From: Kappaphycus alvarezii
Taxonomy: Eukaryota > Rhodophyta > Florideophyceae > Gigartinales > Solieriaceae
Length of the DNA: 64,000 nt
Assembly: GCA_002205965.3 (NCBI GenBank)
Contig: NADL03000668.1
Span: forward strand, 124,001 to 188,000
Direction: 5' to 3'
Positions 10,141 through 22,263 of the stretch are shown here, one piece after another (position 1 is the stretch's first letter; every line of letters begins with the position of its first letter). The position numbers and the translations under genes are program-made. Under the pieces are notes generated by a model. The model made no database searches. It saw only the letters and a list, made by a program, of their open reading frames with translations, and was not told where the DNA came from.

Positions 10141-11542
10141 TTAGTGGTGATTCCAGGACGCCCTACTATTTCTCACCATAAAATTGTTTTGCATGAGGAT
10201 CGAAGAATCAAGCTTAAAGCGATGATAGCGGTAATTCCCGCGAAAATAAGCCTCATTACCGACGCTGGGTCTTCACGTGTATTTAAAGGATACGTTTCTG
10301 TTACGGCTCATCGGACTGGTGAAATTGGAAGCTGCACTCAGTTGTATTGGAATTTGTAAGATTTATGGCTCCACACAAAAGTGCGGCAACGGTTAGTCTA
10401 CTGCTTAGTATAATTACGAAATGGGATTTGGGAGAGAAGCTCCTGTCTGTGACAACTGATAATGCAGCAGAAGTCTGTACAGTAGTCTCGATGCTTCTGT
10501 CAAGATTCCCTCTCCCGACAGGATGGACTATAGAACGTTATAATGTTCGGTGTGTTGCTCATATTGTAAATCTTGGAGTCAAAATTGTTCAAGTAAGATT
10601 AATGGCATTATTAAAAGCACCATAGCGTTTTTTGCTTCATTTTAAAGGTCAGTAGAGCAAAGATATATGTTAGATTCTATCATAAATGACAGCAAGCAAA
10701 TAAGGGGAGAAATGGGGGCCAGTGGGATGCCAAATCTTGTTGTTATCACACGATGGCCTTCAAAATTTCAAATGGTTCGGTTTGCATTTAATTCTAGGAC
10801 TATTTTGAATAAAATTTGTGCTCACATATCGGAATTGAGACACTACAGAGTCAGTGAGGAAGAATGGGAAAATGCCGAGAAGGTGCGCAAATTTCTTCAG
10901 GTTGCCGAATTATTTACGGAGTTGCAGCCAGGCTATAGTTACATAAACCTTAGTGTATTTTCTTTAGCTTTTAAGGAATTAATGCCTATGTGTCGAGCTA
11001 TCAGGAAGGAAGAAGAACTTTTCTCCACGGTAGAATTAATGCATATTAAGATTACTTCATACGAGCCGCTTGTTCTCTCACGAAATGCAAAATTAGCAAG
11101 AATATGAGAAAATACGATAAGGAAAGACATTATTACTGATGGAGGTTTTCCGCGATAGTTTTTGTCTTCGCAGTGCAGTGCACCTGGTGGCCCCACTGAC
11201 GAGCAAAAAATCCCCAGGGTGACTAAATTTTTGGATGAATTGTTGGATGAGAGCAGTAGTGAAGTATTCCCTGATGATAAAGTTGGAAAAAACATGAGGT
11301 CATTTACCAATGGGGCCAAAGGAGAAGATCCTGTAATGTGGTAAAAAAGCAATGAGGGAAGATTCCTGACAAGTGCTACTTTGACTCGTGAACTACTTGC
11401 TATGCAGGCCTCATCTATAGCAACTGAAGCGACTTTTTCCTATGTTGGAATGTGCGTGGATGAGAACCACACCCGCCTTTGCGACGAGGAAATTCAGGCT
11501 TCCATCCTTGTAAAGTCTTGGTCAAAGTACTTTCCGTGTTAA
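10141..11542 (+). pseudogene. hAT-family transposase remnant
   Basis: Plus-strand pieces in sequence resemble a hAT transposase. At 10144-10300 there is VIPGRPTISHHKIVLHEDRR and ISLITDAGSSRVFKGYVSVT, the region around the first catalytic Asp. At 10347-10625 are KLLSVTTDNAAEVCTVVSML (second catalytic region) and YNVRCVAHIVNLGVK, the conserved C-x2-H box. At 10667-11107 are ITRWPSKFQMV and the helical insertion. At 11400-11542 is MQASSIATEATFSYVGMCVD, the C-terminal dimerisation domain, ending with a TAA at 11540-11542. At least four interruptions (stops near 10358, 10623, 11105 and 11342) inactivate it. The N-terminal BED-type zinc finger was not found. The 3' LTR of the next retroelement starts about 80 bp downstream. 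Confidence 0.85.
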
Positions 11543-11624
11543 CTAGAGACATATGCCCTATGTTGTGGCAATACTGCACCACTACTTTGACTACACAGTG
11601 CAAGTGAATAGAAACGGTGAGATT

Positions 11625-12004
11625 TGAGTAGTGCAATAGCTCGCGGGGGTACACGTGCGGCACGAAATTCGGTTAGAATCGCCTCGAGGCCTACAGTCAA
11701 ACTGGTGCAACAGTGAAAACACGGATGAACAAGGAAAAAAAGCAAAAATGGTAAAAAGGAGCCGGTAGGGGTGGTAGAGCTAGTGCTGTCCGTAAAACGG
11801 ATAACGGGGAGCGGAGACGAGAACCATGGTAAATACAAATAAAATGGCTACAGAGGAGTTCCCTGCGCGAAGTAAAGGGTGTGACCAGGTTGGTTGAGGA
11901 AGGAAGAGCCCGGACTTGGCGTACCAAAGGACGGAAGTCGGAAGGTCAGGAACAATACCGATGCCTTCACTGTAGCTTGTGGGCTCGATAGACTAAGTAC
12001 TAGT
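11625..12004 (-). repeat. 3' LTR of the large gypsy element
   Basis: It aligns with 21514-21912. Long shared blocks include GGCGTACCAAAGGACGG and the last 50 or so bases up to GGGCTCGATAGACTAAGTAC, with one mismatch. The left end begins TG(AG)TAGTGCAATAG in both copies. The right boundary is where similarity stops after AAGTACTA. Confidence 0.85.
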
Positions 12005-13720
12005 CGAGGTCGAGGTGTTTTCCTCAATTGGTTACGCAGGAAGAGGGTTCCTGAAAAACACCGATGCAGGCCTCAGGCGCGTGTTTTATACGGACTTATC
12101 TGCAAAAACGGCCACATCGTGGCTCTGGGACCTGTATGGAAATTACCGTATGTGGTGGCTCTCCCCGTGTATGAAATCACTGATCGGCCAACTTTACTTT
12201 TCTTACTTACTCAGCTCGGTGGTCCCGAAAACGACAAGGAACTCCGTGAAAAACTGGCCTTATTCGGCAACATCAACTGAGATAACCAGGATCAGGCTCC
12301 GTTAAGTAACAAGAAACCCACAGAACCGCCTCGTGGCAGTCGTTCACCGGGGCAGGCCCATCCGACATGCGGAGACTGAATTTGGGACGAACCTTGGACA
12401 CGAAAATTCATTAAGGCGGAAGTCACGGCTTCAAACCGAGATAACCCGCGTCCGATGACGGACGACCAGGCGATCGGGTACTAGTACCAGGGCGAGACCC
12501 ACAATGAGAACGAGAGCGTGGAATCAATGGACGAGAGGAGATCACTCCGGTGAATCCGGATAACCGTAATCAAACAGAGGCTGAGGATGCCGGCGGCCAA
12601 CGCGGGGGTTGTTTCCAATTCTATCGTCGCGGGAATGACTCTGAGATCCGCTTTCTTCGTGGCCGCAGTGGGGGCGAGCCCAGCCATCATCGAGGTAAGA
12701 GTGGTTGGGACGGGGAGGATCGGTGTCGCGAAGTTTCGGGGACTGGCCATGAGATCACTCAGTCTCGACTTGACCACTTTTTCGACTTTCTGTAGGATGA
12801 TGGACTTCGCCAGGGCGAGTTGGAGGGCGGGCATGATACCCTGATCTCTCGAGCCCGCTCTCGCGTGGACTTATACCTCCGCGGATTCACAGCAAGAGCT
12901 CCGATTAAGGCAGCCTAGGCCTTCCCTTAATGGTAGGAGGTGGGAGCGGTTGACCTTAGTGATGTAAAGAGATAGACGCGTTCCTTATGCCTTGAATAAA
13001 AAGATTCTTCCTCGTCTTATAGTTCGTCCGGGATAGTCCGTGGGGCCGGACTAAAGTCGTAGGAAATAGTAGCGTACACGGATAACCGTAAATATAGCTT
13101 AGCATAAAAGAGGATAGAAAAAGAAAGAGGCATAACGAGTCCGAGTGAGACGGTGGTAAGTTAATTGTTCACAGTCATCACCGGGTAATCCCGTAGAATG
13201 GGCAGTAGGCCGGGATTCCCCCCCACAGTAATGAAGAGTGTTATCGGTCTAAGTAAATAAAGGAGGAAAGGGCATTACACTTGCAAGTGTTGACCGGGTT
13301 TGAACCATTAAAGTCTTTGGTAGTTTGGGAGTTCCCTTACAAAATAGGTTTTGAGTGGCCTCAGTAGCGGTAAGGGGAAAGAGGGGGAACATCCGGGCTT
13401 TGTACCGGGCGTGACCTGGTAAAGTAGTTCCATCTAAGGGAGAGGGGAAGAAAAATAACAGAGAAAAGGGGGAACCCGGTGTTGAGATAGAGATCCGGGA
13501 TCAGCCCAGTAAAGGGAAAAGGTTATGAAGGGGAAGGGAGAGTCCCGGTAATGAGACGGCCAATCCGGGATCGTCCCCTTATAGAGTAGGGTTGCGGGGT
13601 AAAGAGGAGGAGAGGTTGAGAGAGAGAACTCGAAACAGGTACGAAAACCCGATAAGGCTTGTGTCAACACGGTAGATATCCCCACCGTTAAAAGTGTGGC
13701 AACAGGGTTCACTTTGATCT
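12005..13720 (-). other. Long 3' noncoding part of the large gypsy element
   Basis: No coding frame related to retroelements is seen between the chromodomain and the 3' LTR. The plus strand is purine-rich from about 12900 to 13650. It includes degenerate repeats around CCGGGATC/CCCGGT motifs (see the repeat entry). Open frames at 12481-12834 (minus) and 12550-12844 (plus) overlap one another and match nothing known to me. Confidence 0.5.
13375..13577. repeat. Degenerate direct repeats, about three copies
   Basis: Three similar blocks start near 13375 (GAGGGGGAACATCCGGGCT), 13462 (AAAAGGGGGAACCCGGTG) and 13528 (GGGGAAGGGAGAGTCCCGGT). The last two end in ATCCGGGATC(A/G)(G/T)CCC. Spacing is irregular, roughly 65 to 90 bases. 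They lie inside the 3' noncoding part of the gypsy element. Confidence 0.6.
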
Positions 13721-14275
13721 TCAGAATCGGTCCCGAGAGTTACTGAGATGAACAGGGAGTTCCCGTACTGCAGCGTAGCAACACTTCGAATAAAAGAGAG
13801 AGAGATCAGGAAATAGCCCACTTGTGCTCTCTGAGAGATTCTTGGGCAACTTGAGTTTCCGTCGACGGTAATGGCGTAGAACGTAGCTCCGCGGGATGTG
13901 CTCTATCGGTTCCCAGATATCTTCAAAAGGGGTGAAACGGTACCAACGAACACGATACAGTGGTTCCCCGCCGCCAGCTTGTCCATCGTCCACCAGCTTG
14001 TCGATTACGAATTCTCTGGGCTCCCCCGTCTCGTTACTGTTCTCAGCTTCCCCGTTACGCCCCGGCGTCTCTGTCTCGGTTGGCAGTCGATTGCAGGGTT
14101 TCTTTTGGCTCCTCTTCACCGGTCGTGAGTACTGTTCTCTTGACTGAAAGGACTCGGGCGAAATGGCGACGAGTGGATCTCCGGGAGCGGAAATTACAGT
14201 AGTAGTTACACTAAACAAAACCTTCCTAGTGCTATACTCGGGTTTTTCCGTTTTAGTTAACTTCAACGGTGTCAC
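13721..14275 (-). pseudogene. Integrase C-terminus with chromodomain (large gypsy element)
   Basis: This 184-residue frame begins with a Ser/Thr/Pro-rich linker and contains a clear chromodomain at residues 87-135 (13871-14017): REFVIDKLVDDG, then EPLYRVRWYRFTPFEDIWEP and IEHIPRSYVL. The W-(x)-P-F-E-D-x-W-E-P core is the chromodomain signature. Chromodomains at the integrase end steer chromovirus insertion towards particular histone marks in known elements; that role is inferred here. The frame continues for about 50 residues after the domain, probably partly out of frame. Confidence 0.85.
13871..14017 (-). other. Chromodomain of the large gypsy element
   Basis: Three-strand plus helix pattern with RVRWYRFTPFEDIWEPIEHI. 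The aromatic positions expected for methyl-lysine binding are partly present: Phe at residue 89, Trp at 111, and an aromatic or acidic region at 117-121. It is one of two chromodomain-like segments in the window. Confidence 0.8.
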
Positions 14276-14975
14276 GGTAGGCGTGGTCGACGACTGAACG
14301 GGGAAGTTCCCATTCGTTAACGGCTTTACGGTAGTGCTGGCCGCTGCGGTTGGGGGTGGGGGCGAGTGTATTGAGCTAGGATCACTTGGAGTGGGACTGC
14401 CTTGAGGCTTATCTCCTGCAAATATTCGACTGAATTCAGTGGGGCGCTAGATTGACTCGGGGTCTGGCTCGCGGTGGGAGCAATTTTTGGAGGTAACTCG
14501 GACCAGTGTACAGTAAAACTTTTGTCCAGCTGTGAGAGCGCGGTGCCAGTGTCAACCAATTCTGGGAGCTCATTTTAACGTTGTTTTGGCACTATAAGCC
14601 TCAAAAAATTTGGCGCCATCCCATTGGATACTGTCCCGCCTCTTTGGCTTGTGTTTTACATAAAAGTCGGCAGGTGAGAGAGTCGGCGTATAACATTTTC
14701 ATTAAAATTAGACATGAGATCCACGGTGCGCGAGATAGCTGGCTGAGATACAGTATCATTGGCAGCACTCTGGGTACGTTACGCTTCCTGGAGAGCCTTG
14801 GTAGATTCACTTCCATTAGTCGTCCGGTAAGGGGTCTCATGAGTTGTACTGCCCTCGGATTCCTCCGGTTTGTTCCGGTTTTTCCACTCTTGCGTGCGTT
14901 CATCGCGCTCGTTGCCCACACTTGGGGTACCATCTTGGCCAAGGTTTTCCTCAGGCCTTTGAGCACGTACGACCT

Positions 14976-16040
14976 TATTTAGATATCACTTCTCGTGTTC
15001 GCACTTCCTCTCCAGGACTCCGGTGCCCGACTGAACTGAGATAACTCGGAAAGGACCATCAGCAATCCGAGCCAGCTTGTGCCTGGACGCGTCCTTCGAC
15101 CAATGTTCCATCCTCACGAAAGCGTATCCTCCTGGTGTCAGGGTCTCCTTCGTTCTACTGATTCGCTTGTCGAATTTCTTCATTTAACTGGCTTGGGTCT
15201 TTTCCACCTTCGTCCGGGCGGTCCTTATCAACGCGGTCAGCCATATCTTCCACTTTTAATAGTAACTCCTCAGCGACAACCCGAGCTCTACACTAGGTTC
15301 ATCCTCGATCGTCAGCGCTGAGAGCGGCCTGGAAAACACCAACTGGAAAGGAGGAAGCCCGTTCGAAGAGTGCGGCTGCATGTTGTACGCATACGTCAGC
15401 AAATATGTGAACAGGTCCAAGTCAGTAGGGTGATCCGCGACGTAGTGGCGCAATTCAGCGAGTATCGTGCGGTTAAACCTTTCAAATTGCCCATTAGTCT
15501 GAGGGTGGTACGTAGTAGCGAACAGATTTATGATATCTAGGATCCGACAGACGTCCTGGAACAAGCGTAAAGCGAGCTGCTTTCCGTTGTTTGATAACAG
15601 AGATTGAGGAGGGCCGTGGAAAATATCCAATGGTTAACGAAAGCTTTTCCAACCATGAGTGCGCTATTTTGTATCAACCGGATCGTGCGGACGAGGTTAG
15701 AGTACCGATCTGTAATCACCAGAAGGAATCAGTTCTCACGCGCGGGCGCGGGGTCTTGATCAATTTTACGAGGATATAGACCCTTCGTGGGGAACACTCG
15801 CATCGGTTTGACTATTCGTCGGAGCTTCACGCGATTTAGCGCACAAATCCCGCAACTGCGAACCGTAGTGAAGCAATCGATAACCATAAAAGGCCAGTAA
15901 AAGAATCTTCTTAAACCGTAGTACATAGTCTTATTACCCGGGTGTCCCGATAACTTAGGATAGTGTGGAAGATGTAGTATCCTCGCTTGGAGTGAACTCG
16001 GAACCACAATATGTGATCGGGGATAAACGCTACGCACGAT
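14976..16040 (-). pseudogene. Integrase zinc domain, core and GPY/F module (large gypsy element)
   Basis: The H2C2 zinc domain is at 15729-16037: ILHLPHYPKLSGHPGNKTMY and FFYWPFMVIDCFTTVRSCGI followed by CALNRVK. The core lies at 15256-15719 in shifted frames, with VITDRYSNLVRTI, then the block SLLSNNGKQLALRLFQDVCR, where the second catalytic Asp is Asn (15589-15591). TYHPQTNGQFERFNRTILAE follows with the catalytic Glu retained, and then YNMQPHSSNGLPPFQLVFSR. A GPY/F-type module follows at 14986-15183 with HKLARIADGPFRVISVQSGT. About 700 bases of weakly coding linker lie between it and the chromodomain. Confidence 0.83.
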
Positions 16041-16559
16041 TACACCCTGTTTGTTCAGCGCAAAGGGAGCACATACCCCCCGTTAAGAAGAAAGCGCACA
16101 TGCTGACAGAAAAAATCTCCCAATTGTGCTTCGAGTAATTCCTCGGTACTTATGGGCTTCAACATGTCGTCTGGAATGGGCGCTTCGCTCTAAATGAGGG
16201 TCAGATCGAAATCTTCGTATTCAAAAGACAGAAAGTCAACTTCGGTTTAGTTACGTGCGGTCCCGTGGTTCTCATCGATTGAATCAGGTTCGACACCAAA
16301 AAATGGGATCTATTCATCGATGTAGAGGGAGGAACTTCCCAGAAGGTGAAGCTGCAATAGCTCGTCAGTCTAGGTGCTCAACTTCCCCTTTTTTATACAC
16401 CCGTAAAATCGAAATCGGAAAGGCGTAATCGCCATCTCATGTGTCTTCCAGACGGATCATTGATTTACATTAACCAACGTAGGGAGCTCTGATCCGTGTG
16501 TATTACGAAGAATTCTTACTGTTAGTAGGGCTGTAATTTCGTAACTGCGTAGACCACCG

Positions 16560-17790
16560 CTGGGCATTCCTTCTCGATCACCGAATAATTCTTCTCGCTC
16601 TTTGAAAACGTTCGGGACCCTTACCCAATCGGGCGTCGCTTACCATCGACTGTTTGGAACAGGGCACACCCAACTTGGTAGCCTGAAGCATCAGTGTCAA
16701 CTGAATAGGGAAAACTTGGCTTTGGTAGTGGTAACACGGGCAGTTCCGTCACGCGAAGATTGAATTCGGGTAATGCGGAGGGCTGCTCGGCGTTCAGCTC
16801 GGGGAACTTGAAGGGGTTGTACTTCTTCAAAAATATGTTGAACGGTGACGCGATCCTCGAGTAGTTCGACACGAACCGCCTGTCGACGTTGAAAAGTCCC
16901 AGAAAAGACCTGAGCTCAGTCTGCGTTCGAGACGGTTGCGCGTCCTTTAGAGCTGCGGTAGTCGCGCGATCAACTTCGGGCGTTCCGGGTCTTACGATGT
17001 GCCCAAGATACATCACTGAGTCTGTGAAAAAGGTGTGCGTGCGCTTTTCAGATACAGTGAAATACAAGCCTTCTGTAAATAAAAAGGAGTTCCTGGACAT
17101 GATCGAGGTGTTCCTCAAACGACTAAGAAAATATCACGACATCATCCAAATAAACAAGGCATATATGCTACTGAAATGTCGAGAGTAAGAGGTCTGGCGT
17201 GCGCTGGAAAGTCGCAGGAGCGTTAGTGAGCCCAAATAAAATGCGTAGGAATCGGTAGGAATCGCTATGACAAACAAGGGTAGTCTTATCTCGGTGTTGT
17301 GCAGCGACCGGCACTTGCCAGTAGCCACAGTTCGCGTCGAAAATGGTGAGCCAGGACGAATCTCCCAACTAGTCTATGTACTCGTCCATTCGCGGGAACG
17401 GTTAGCTGTCCTTGATTTTCCTTGCGTTCAAGTGACAGTAGTCCACGTAATAACGTATCTTGCCATCCGGGTTCGGAACCAGGAGAAACGGGCTCGCCTG
17501 TTCTGACTTACGTGGCTCAATGATGCATTCTTTGAGCATTCGATCTATCTCGTTATTCTCGATCTCTCTCTGTTTTGGGCCCGCCCGGTACGATGGTGCA
17601 GCGAATGGGCATGCCCCTGGCGTTCAGGTCAATATGGTGCTCGATGCCAGCGAATTGACCCAGAAGACCACTCCACATGGAGAAAAACTGCTTGAGCATG
17701 TCTCGGACGTTCCTCTGTTGATCAGTGCTCAACTTTGGGAGGTCCACGTTGTCAACCGAATGGGGTACCGGAGGCGAATCTAACAACGTA
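16560..17790 (-). pseudogene. Reverse transcriptase and RNase H (large gypsy element)
   Basis: The pre-RT segment at 17553-17786 contains LLGQFAGIEHHIDLNARGMP and IVPGGPKTERDRE. Palm motifs follow at 17168-17368, LTIFDANCGYWQVPVAAQHR (catalytic Asp kept) and FGLTNAPATFQRT. The Y-x-D-D box, VYLDDVVIF, is intact at 17141-17152 but lies between two in-frame TAG stops. Thumb and connection follow at 16621-17118, with LRSFLGLFNVDRRFVSNYSR, and the first RNase H Asp in SVDTDASGYQVGCALFQ. The RNase H remainder below 16620 is unreadable. Confidence 0.83.
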
Positions 17791-18567
17791 TCCGGTTGTC
17801 CGAGGCCTGTTTCTCGACATGAGGGGTCGTCACTTCTTGGTCGGAGGGTTCAAGTCCCAAGATTTCTGCGACCATCACATGACTCTGAAGTACTTCGGTC
17901 GAATGCGGAATCGCGTGGGCCAAGACTTGATCTCTCATTAGAAGTACAGAGTAATCCCGGAAGTTGGCCACGAGGATTCGGAATGGAGTGTTCGCAGCTA
18001 CCTGGGCAACGCCATTCGAGGCCAGGATACCCTGATTGAGGAGCGACTTCTCAGATGGTTGGATGAAAATGAATCCCGCACGCTGTGTTGTCACGGTCAC
18101 CCATGTTTGTGAATGAGCAGAGAGTTCCCTTGGGTTGGCGACGCTGATCTTGTTCGTCCTGCGCTTTTGCGGTGCGTCCTTCTTCTCGTCCGTAACCAGA
18201 GTCGGTTCCTTAAATGCTTTGGAATCTTGGCTGCAGTCTCTCTCGATAACGGCTTACGCACAATGGGAACTACCTTTTCGTCCGTTAACTCGAGCTCGAG
18301 ATTCTGTGGGTACACTACCCCGATATATCGATCTGCGAAGTCGCAGCCCAAGATAAGGGGAGCCGCGGGGCGTTTGAAAAAGATAAACTGAACCTTGCAA
18401 ATGCACGTCCCAAGGCGTGGAGTGAGCTCGGTCATTCCGCTGGTGCGCAGCCGTCGGTTATTCGCATCAGTTATGGAAGGGTATGCAGCATGGTGAACTT
18501 GAGATTTCAGAGGTAGATCCGCTCGGCGAACAAAGTTGGGTCCAGCGCCAGTATCGGAAACGCTCAA
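17780..18567 (-). pseudogene. Aspartic protease and spacer (large gypsy element)
   Basis: The frame at 18097-18567 starts MSVSDTGAGPNFVRRADLPL with an intact catalytic D-T-G. Downstream is KRPAAPLILGCDFADRYIGV, the second hydrophobic-Gly strand of a retropepsin. An overlapping frame, 17780-18100, contains NTPFRILVANFRDYSVLLMR and looks like the spacer before the RT. One frameshift near 18100 separates them. This is the least damaged active site in the element. Confidence 0.8.
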
Positions 18568-19073
18568 TTTAAGAAAAAAGGCTTCTGAGCTAATAAAAAC
18601 GCCAATTTATACCTTTTAGTTACGCTTGGCCGTGTGCAAAACCTGTAGTCGCTCGTGCTCAGTAAGATGTAGGCTCCACGGACCGCACAGGACAACTTGG
18701 ATATTCACCTGTACGTTCACTTGGCACTTTATGGGACAATCAATCGACATAGGCTCCGTTTCCTCAGGTTCCAGATCACTGGTATTGAGAACATCCTCAG
18801 GGGAAGCAAGCAGAACCCTGTCTAGTTTTTCTGTTCGTCCGCACGGTCTGCCGAGCGAATGAAAATACGGGGATGATACTCAGACGGACAGGGAACAGGC
18901 CTTGCGAAGGGAGACTGCGAACAGTGTGAACGCGTACTTGGACCGGCGTTAGCAACGACGTCAAAGTGTGCCTTTGCGCTGAGGTAAATCGTGCTCGGAA
19001 CTCGATGTCGCTGCTCTGCCTAAAGGGCTTCATAATTGACGATATCCTGGTTTAGCTGACGTAGGGATAATGT

Positions 19074-21375
19074 AAAGTCAGGAGCTAAGCGACCGGGGCA
19101 TAACAAACATAACAAATAGGGGACGGCTTCGGTGTTACAGGTGCTGGCCTTGGGCGGTTGTCTTCCCAACCAGGCCTATTTGCATTGGGGATCCCATGCC
19201 CATGCGCGATCGGCGGTGGCTTCAAGTACCTTCCGCGACCATTCGCGTACATGAATGGGTTGCGACACTCATCTGGTGACGTCTCAGTTGACGAGAGTTC
19301 CGAGGTAGGGACAGAAGACTGGGTGTCATCCAAATGCAATTCGACGGCAGCGTGAGTTTCACTCGGTTCATAATATTCCTCGTGAATGAACTTGTCTTCT
19401 AATTCTGCGAGCATGGCCATGGTTACAACACGTGGATGACGGACCTTACCGGACTTGACTAACAAAGGAGAACGAATGGCCTCTCTCACCTTGCGGATTT
19501 TCGCGCGTGCAGAGTTTCCCCATCTTTTTTAAAGTACACAAAACGTTCCTAGATCATCTATTCACTATGTTCTTTGCGATACCGAGCGGTCGCAGAACGA
19601 ATGAGCTTGGATAAACCATAAATAAACATAGCCATCTTATCAGAGAGACAAATTACATTATCGATGCGGTTGCACGCTTTCGAGAGTCGAGTTCCAAAGG
19701 CTGTCTCAGATTCACTGGATTCTTGCTGCAACGTGCGCGCATGAATGATCGCTTCACGGAGCATACTCGGATTAGCGTTGGTGCGCAATAAAAAGTTGAC
19801 GGCTTCGGGCCAAGACGATATTCCATCGGAAGAACGCGAGGTCGCCTTAGAAGTGCGGAACAACGCGGCGGCGTTTCCCTTAAGGAAGTACTGCATCGCG
19901 ATAATCGCTTGGACTTCGGACATCTAGAGGGTGTCATAATAATCAGTAAAACGATTCAAGAAATCTAAAATAAGCACTGGATCAGAACCATCGAATGGGA
20001 GGTCCCTCATCGTGAGATCGAGACGCTTGATATAGTCCTTGATTTTGCTCATTTCGCGACCCATGCGAGATTGAGAAAGATTCAACCAACGGTAGAAACG
20101 ATGGGACAGAAACTCATTGAACTGAACGTCAGTGGGCTTGAGCTCCGTGAGACCAGGATGACGGCGACCGTTGCGATGGACTCCAGTGAGGGACCGGAAG
20201 GACCCTACGTCGGAAAGATCATCGCTTTCGGAACCTGAAGATTCAGCGTATTCTCGCGACTTGTGCTTCCTCTTCGATCGCCTGCGTTCTCCTCGTCCAG
20301 AGCGATTTCTTGTAAGCTTCGACTTCCGAGAGCGCTCGTTCATGTCTTCGTTATTAAAATATTCAATTTACTTCAACAGGGCTTCTCGATTCGCGTGGGG
20401 TGTGGTAGTCGGAGCTTTCTCAAAATGTTCTATGCGGGAGACAAGCCCAGATATCTGGGGGTTGGAAACATCAAAAACAGGAACATTGGGAACGGGCGGG
20501 GGTAAAACAGGATGGTGTACTGCGGAAACGAGTTCTTTCAGGAGATTCAAATACGCTAGGTTTTCACAGATCACTGGGGACAGTTCTAGCAAAATCGCCA
20601 AGTGATCGTTCAATTTAGCCTGTAAGCCGAACACATCCGGCCTTAACTGGCGATCCAGGCTCTCCGGCCGCGTCAATCGGTGAAACGCAACGAGAATCTT
20701 TGTTCCATCGGGGGATGGTACAGCGGGGATTCTGGAACTCGTTGCACATTTACAGTAGGTATAAGATAGGAATTAGGTTTTAGAAAAGGTAAAGATACAT
20801 GGGGTTGTTCGGTACGCATGCGCTGAGCGTTCTGGGGTTCTCTCGTAAGAGCTGATTTAGCCGACGTTTTCAGATACTCTGCATGCGGAGCCGCCGCTTG
20901 TGCGGGTGCTGCGCTCGAAAAAGGGGGAGATAAAAATCCGTAGCACGGGGAAAAGGATGCTCATAGAGCGTATCAGGTAGAGGAACAGAGAAGGACTGGG
21001 AATGACGGCCATGCGTCGGACTTGAAGAGACGCCCGGCGGCGGAGCCATAAAAGGGACAGATGCCGGTAGCGATTCGAAGATGGAGCTGAGCACATGGAC
21101 ACTAGTGGAGACGGTTTCGACCGTGGTAGGATAGGGTACAGTCCCGGACAAGGTTATGGCAAGGGGCCCAGTTAATCCGATAGAGCTCGGTGCGGCAACG
21201 GGAATGCATAGTACTGAGGGGTTTGCCGAAAATGCAACGGGCGCCAAGCTGCGGTATAAATGCGAGCAGAATTACCCAAAGAGGCGAATTTCGAGATTGC
21301 TTCGCGGATGGCGCGCTTTTGCTGATATAATCTCCCTGAGTGCGAGGCTCGCGAGCTTGACCTGGTTCGAACCAT
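19074..21375 (-). pseudogene. gag of the large gypsy element
   Basis: A start at 21375 (MVRTRSSSRASHSGRLYQQK) is followed by a Ser/Pro-rich segment at 20857-21247, a helical segment at 20368-20676, a basic/acidic segment rich in Arg, Lys, Ser and Asp, and the capsid-like core at 19558-20343. Three pieces (20676, 20343, 19923) are in one frame, interrupted only by TAA at 20368-20370 and TAG at 19924-19926. The nucleocapsid end at 19085-19489 is in another frame and reads SPICYVCYAP, then shifts frame. In the shifted frame the expected His and last Cys of the CCHC knuckle are Arg and Phe, so the knuckle is destroyed. Confidence 0.72.
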
Positions 21376-21513
21376 ATCGAGCTCGATGTCCCGCTAGAAA
21401 AAGTAGAACCAATAAAAGTAGGATAACAGAAACAAATAAAACGTCAAACGACGGAGTAAAATGAAAAGAAAAGAACGTGTAATCCCAGGCAATTCTAGGT
21501 CGGGAGACAAAAA

Positions 21514-21912
21514 TGTAGTGCAATAGTGGGTGTCGCGGGACGAAACACGCGGCACTTAATTCGTTTAGAATCGCATTGAGGCCTACAGTTAAACTGATAC
21601 AGCACTGAGAACACACACGAACAGCGATAACACGCAAAAAGGGTAAAAGGAGCCGGTAGGTGTGGTAGAGCTAGTACTGTCCGAAGGAGTAGTCGTAACT
21701 CTAGAACGAATAACCGAGAGCGGGGACGAGAAACATGGTAAACACAAATAAAGTGGCTACAGAGGGGGCCTGTGCGCGCACTAACGGGGTTAACGGGTTG
21801 GTTGAACTGGGAAGAGCCCGAACCTGGCGTACCAAAGGACGGGCGTGGAAAGTTCAGGGGCAATACCGATGCCTTCATTGTAGCTTGTGGGCTCGATAGA
21901 CTAAGTACTAAA
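21514..21912 (-). repeat. 5' LTR of the large gypsy element
   Basis: Partner of 11625-12004. It contains small insertions relative to the 3' copy around 21530-21545 and 21680-21705. The gag leader starts below 21514 on the minus strand. Confidence 0.85.
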
Positions 21913-22263
21913 ATTACCCAAGAGAGACTAACAGAAAAAGTACCCTAATGGCCTGAATAAAAGGGATAGCTAAAAATAAAGGAAATATAGGGTAGTGTGC
22001 CAACTGGCAAAAAAGGCCCATGGCAGGAGTCCAGATAGACTGTAAGGTAGTCCCAAAATGAGTAGTACTGAGTACCACAACCGTACTCAAATGAAGGAAA
22101 AAGACTTCACTCTAACCAGAATCACACAGCGGGTAATAATATTTACTCTGGTTCTCACCACTATAGAAAAAACTTACTCAGCGCAATCCACAGATCGTTC
22201 CATTTTTCATTCTCTGGCTCGTTTGTTGTCCTGGCGACGCACTATCTTCGACAGCAACAGCTG
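21913..22263. other. Short stretch without recognisable gene
   Basis: It lies between the 5' LTR of the gypsy element and the first readable part of the Harbinger transposase. Any Harbinger terminal inverted repeat should lie here, but I could not find a match to the other side of the unit at about 24.1-24.4 kb. Confidence 0.35.

Larger units (their letters stand above)
11625..21912 (-). mobile_element. Large Ty3/gypsy retrotransposon with chromodomain and two LTRs, minus strand
   Basis: Two diverged direct repeats, about 11625-12004 and 21514-21912, flank a coding region read on the minus strand: gag, protease, RT, RNase H, integrase and a chromodomain. The 10.3 kb size is large for the family, because gag has a long Ser/Pro-rich front part and about 1.7 kb of noncoding DNA separates the chromodomain from the 3' LTR. 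The coding region has many stops and shifts, and the second integrase Asp is Asn. I could not identify a target-site duplication, and the outer LTR ends are not clean TG/CA, so both ends have probably mutated. Confidence 0.85.

Noticed and set aside
21362-21375. TGGTTCGAACCAGG (minus strand) as a tRNA-type primer-binding site
   Set aside because: The palindrome overlaps the probable gag start codon (MVRTR), and the 5' LTR ends about 140 bases away, so it is not in the right place.
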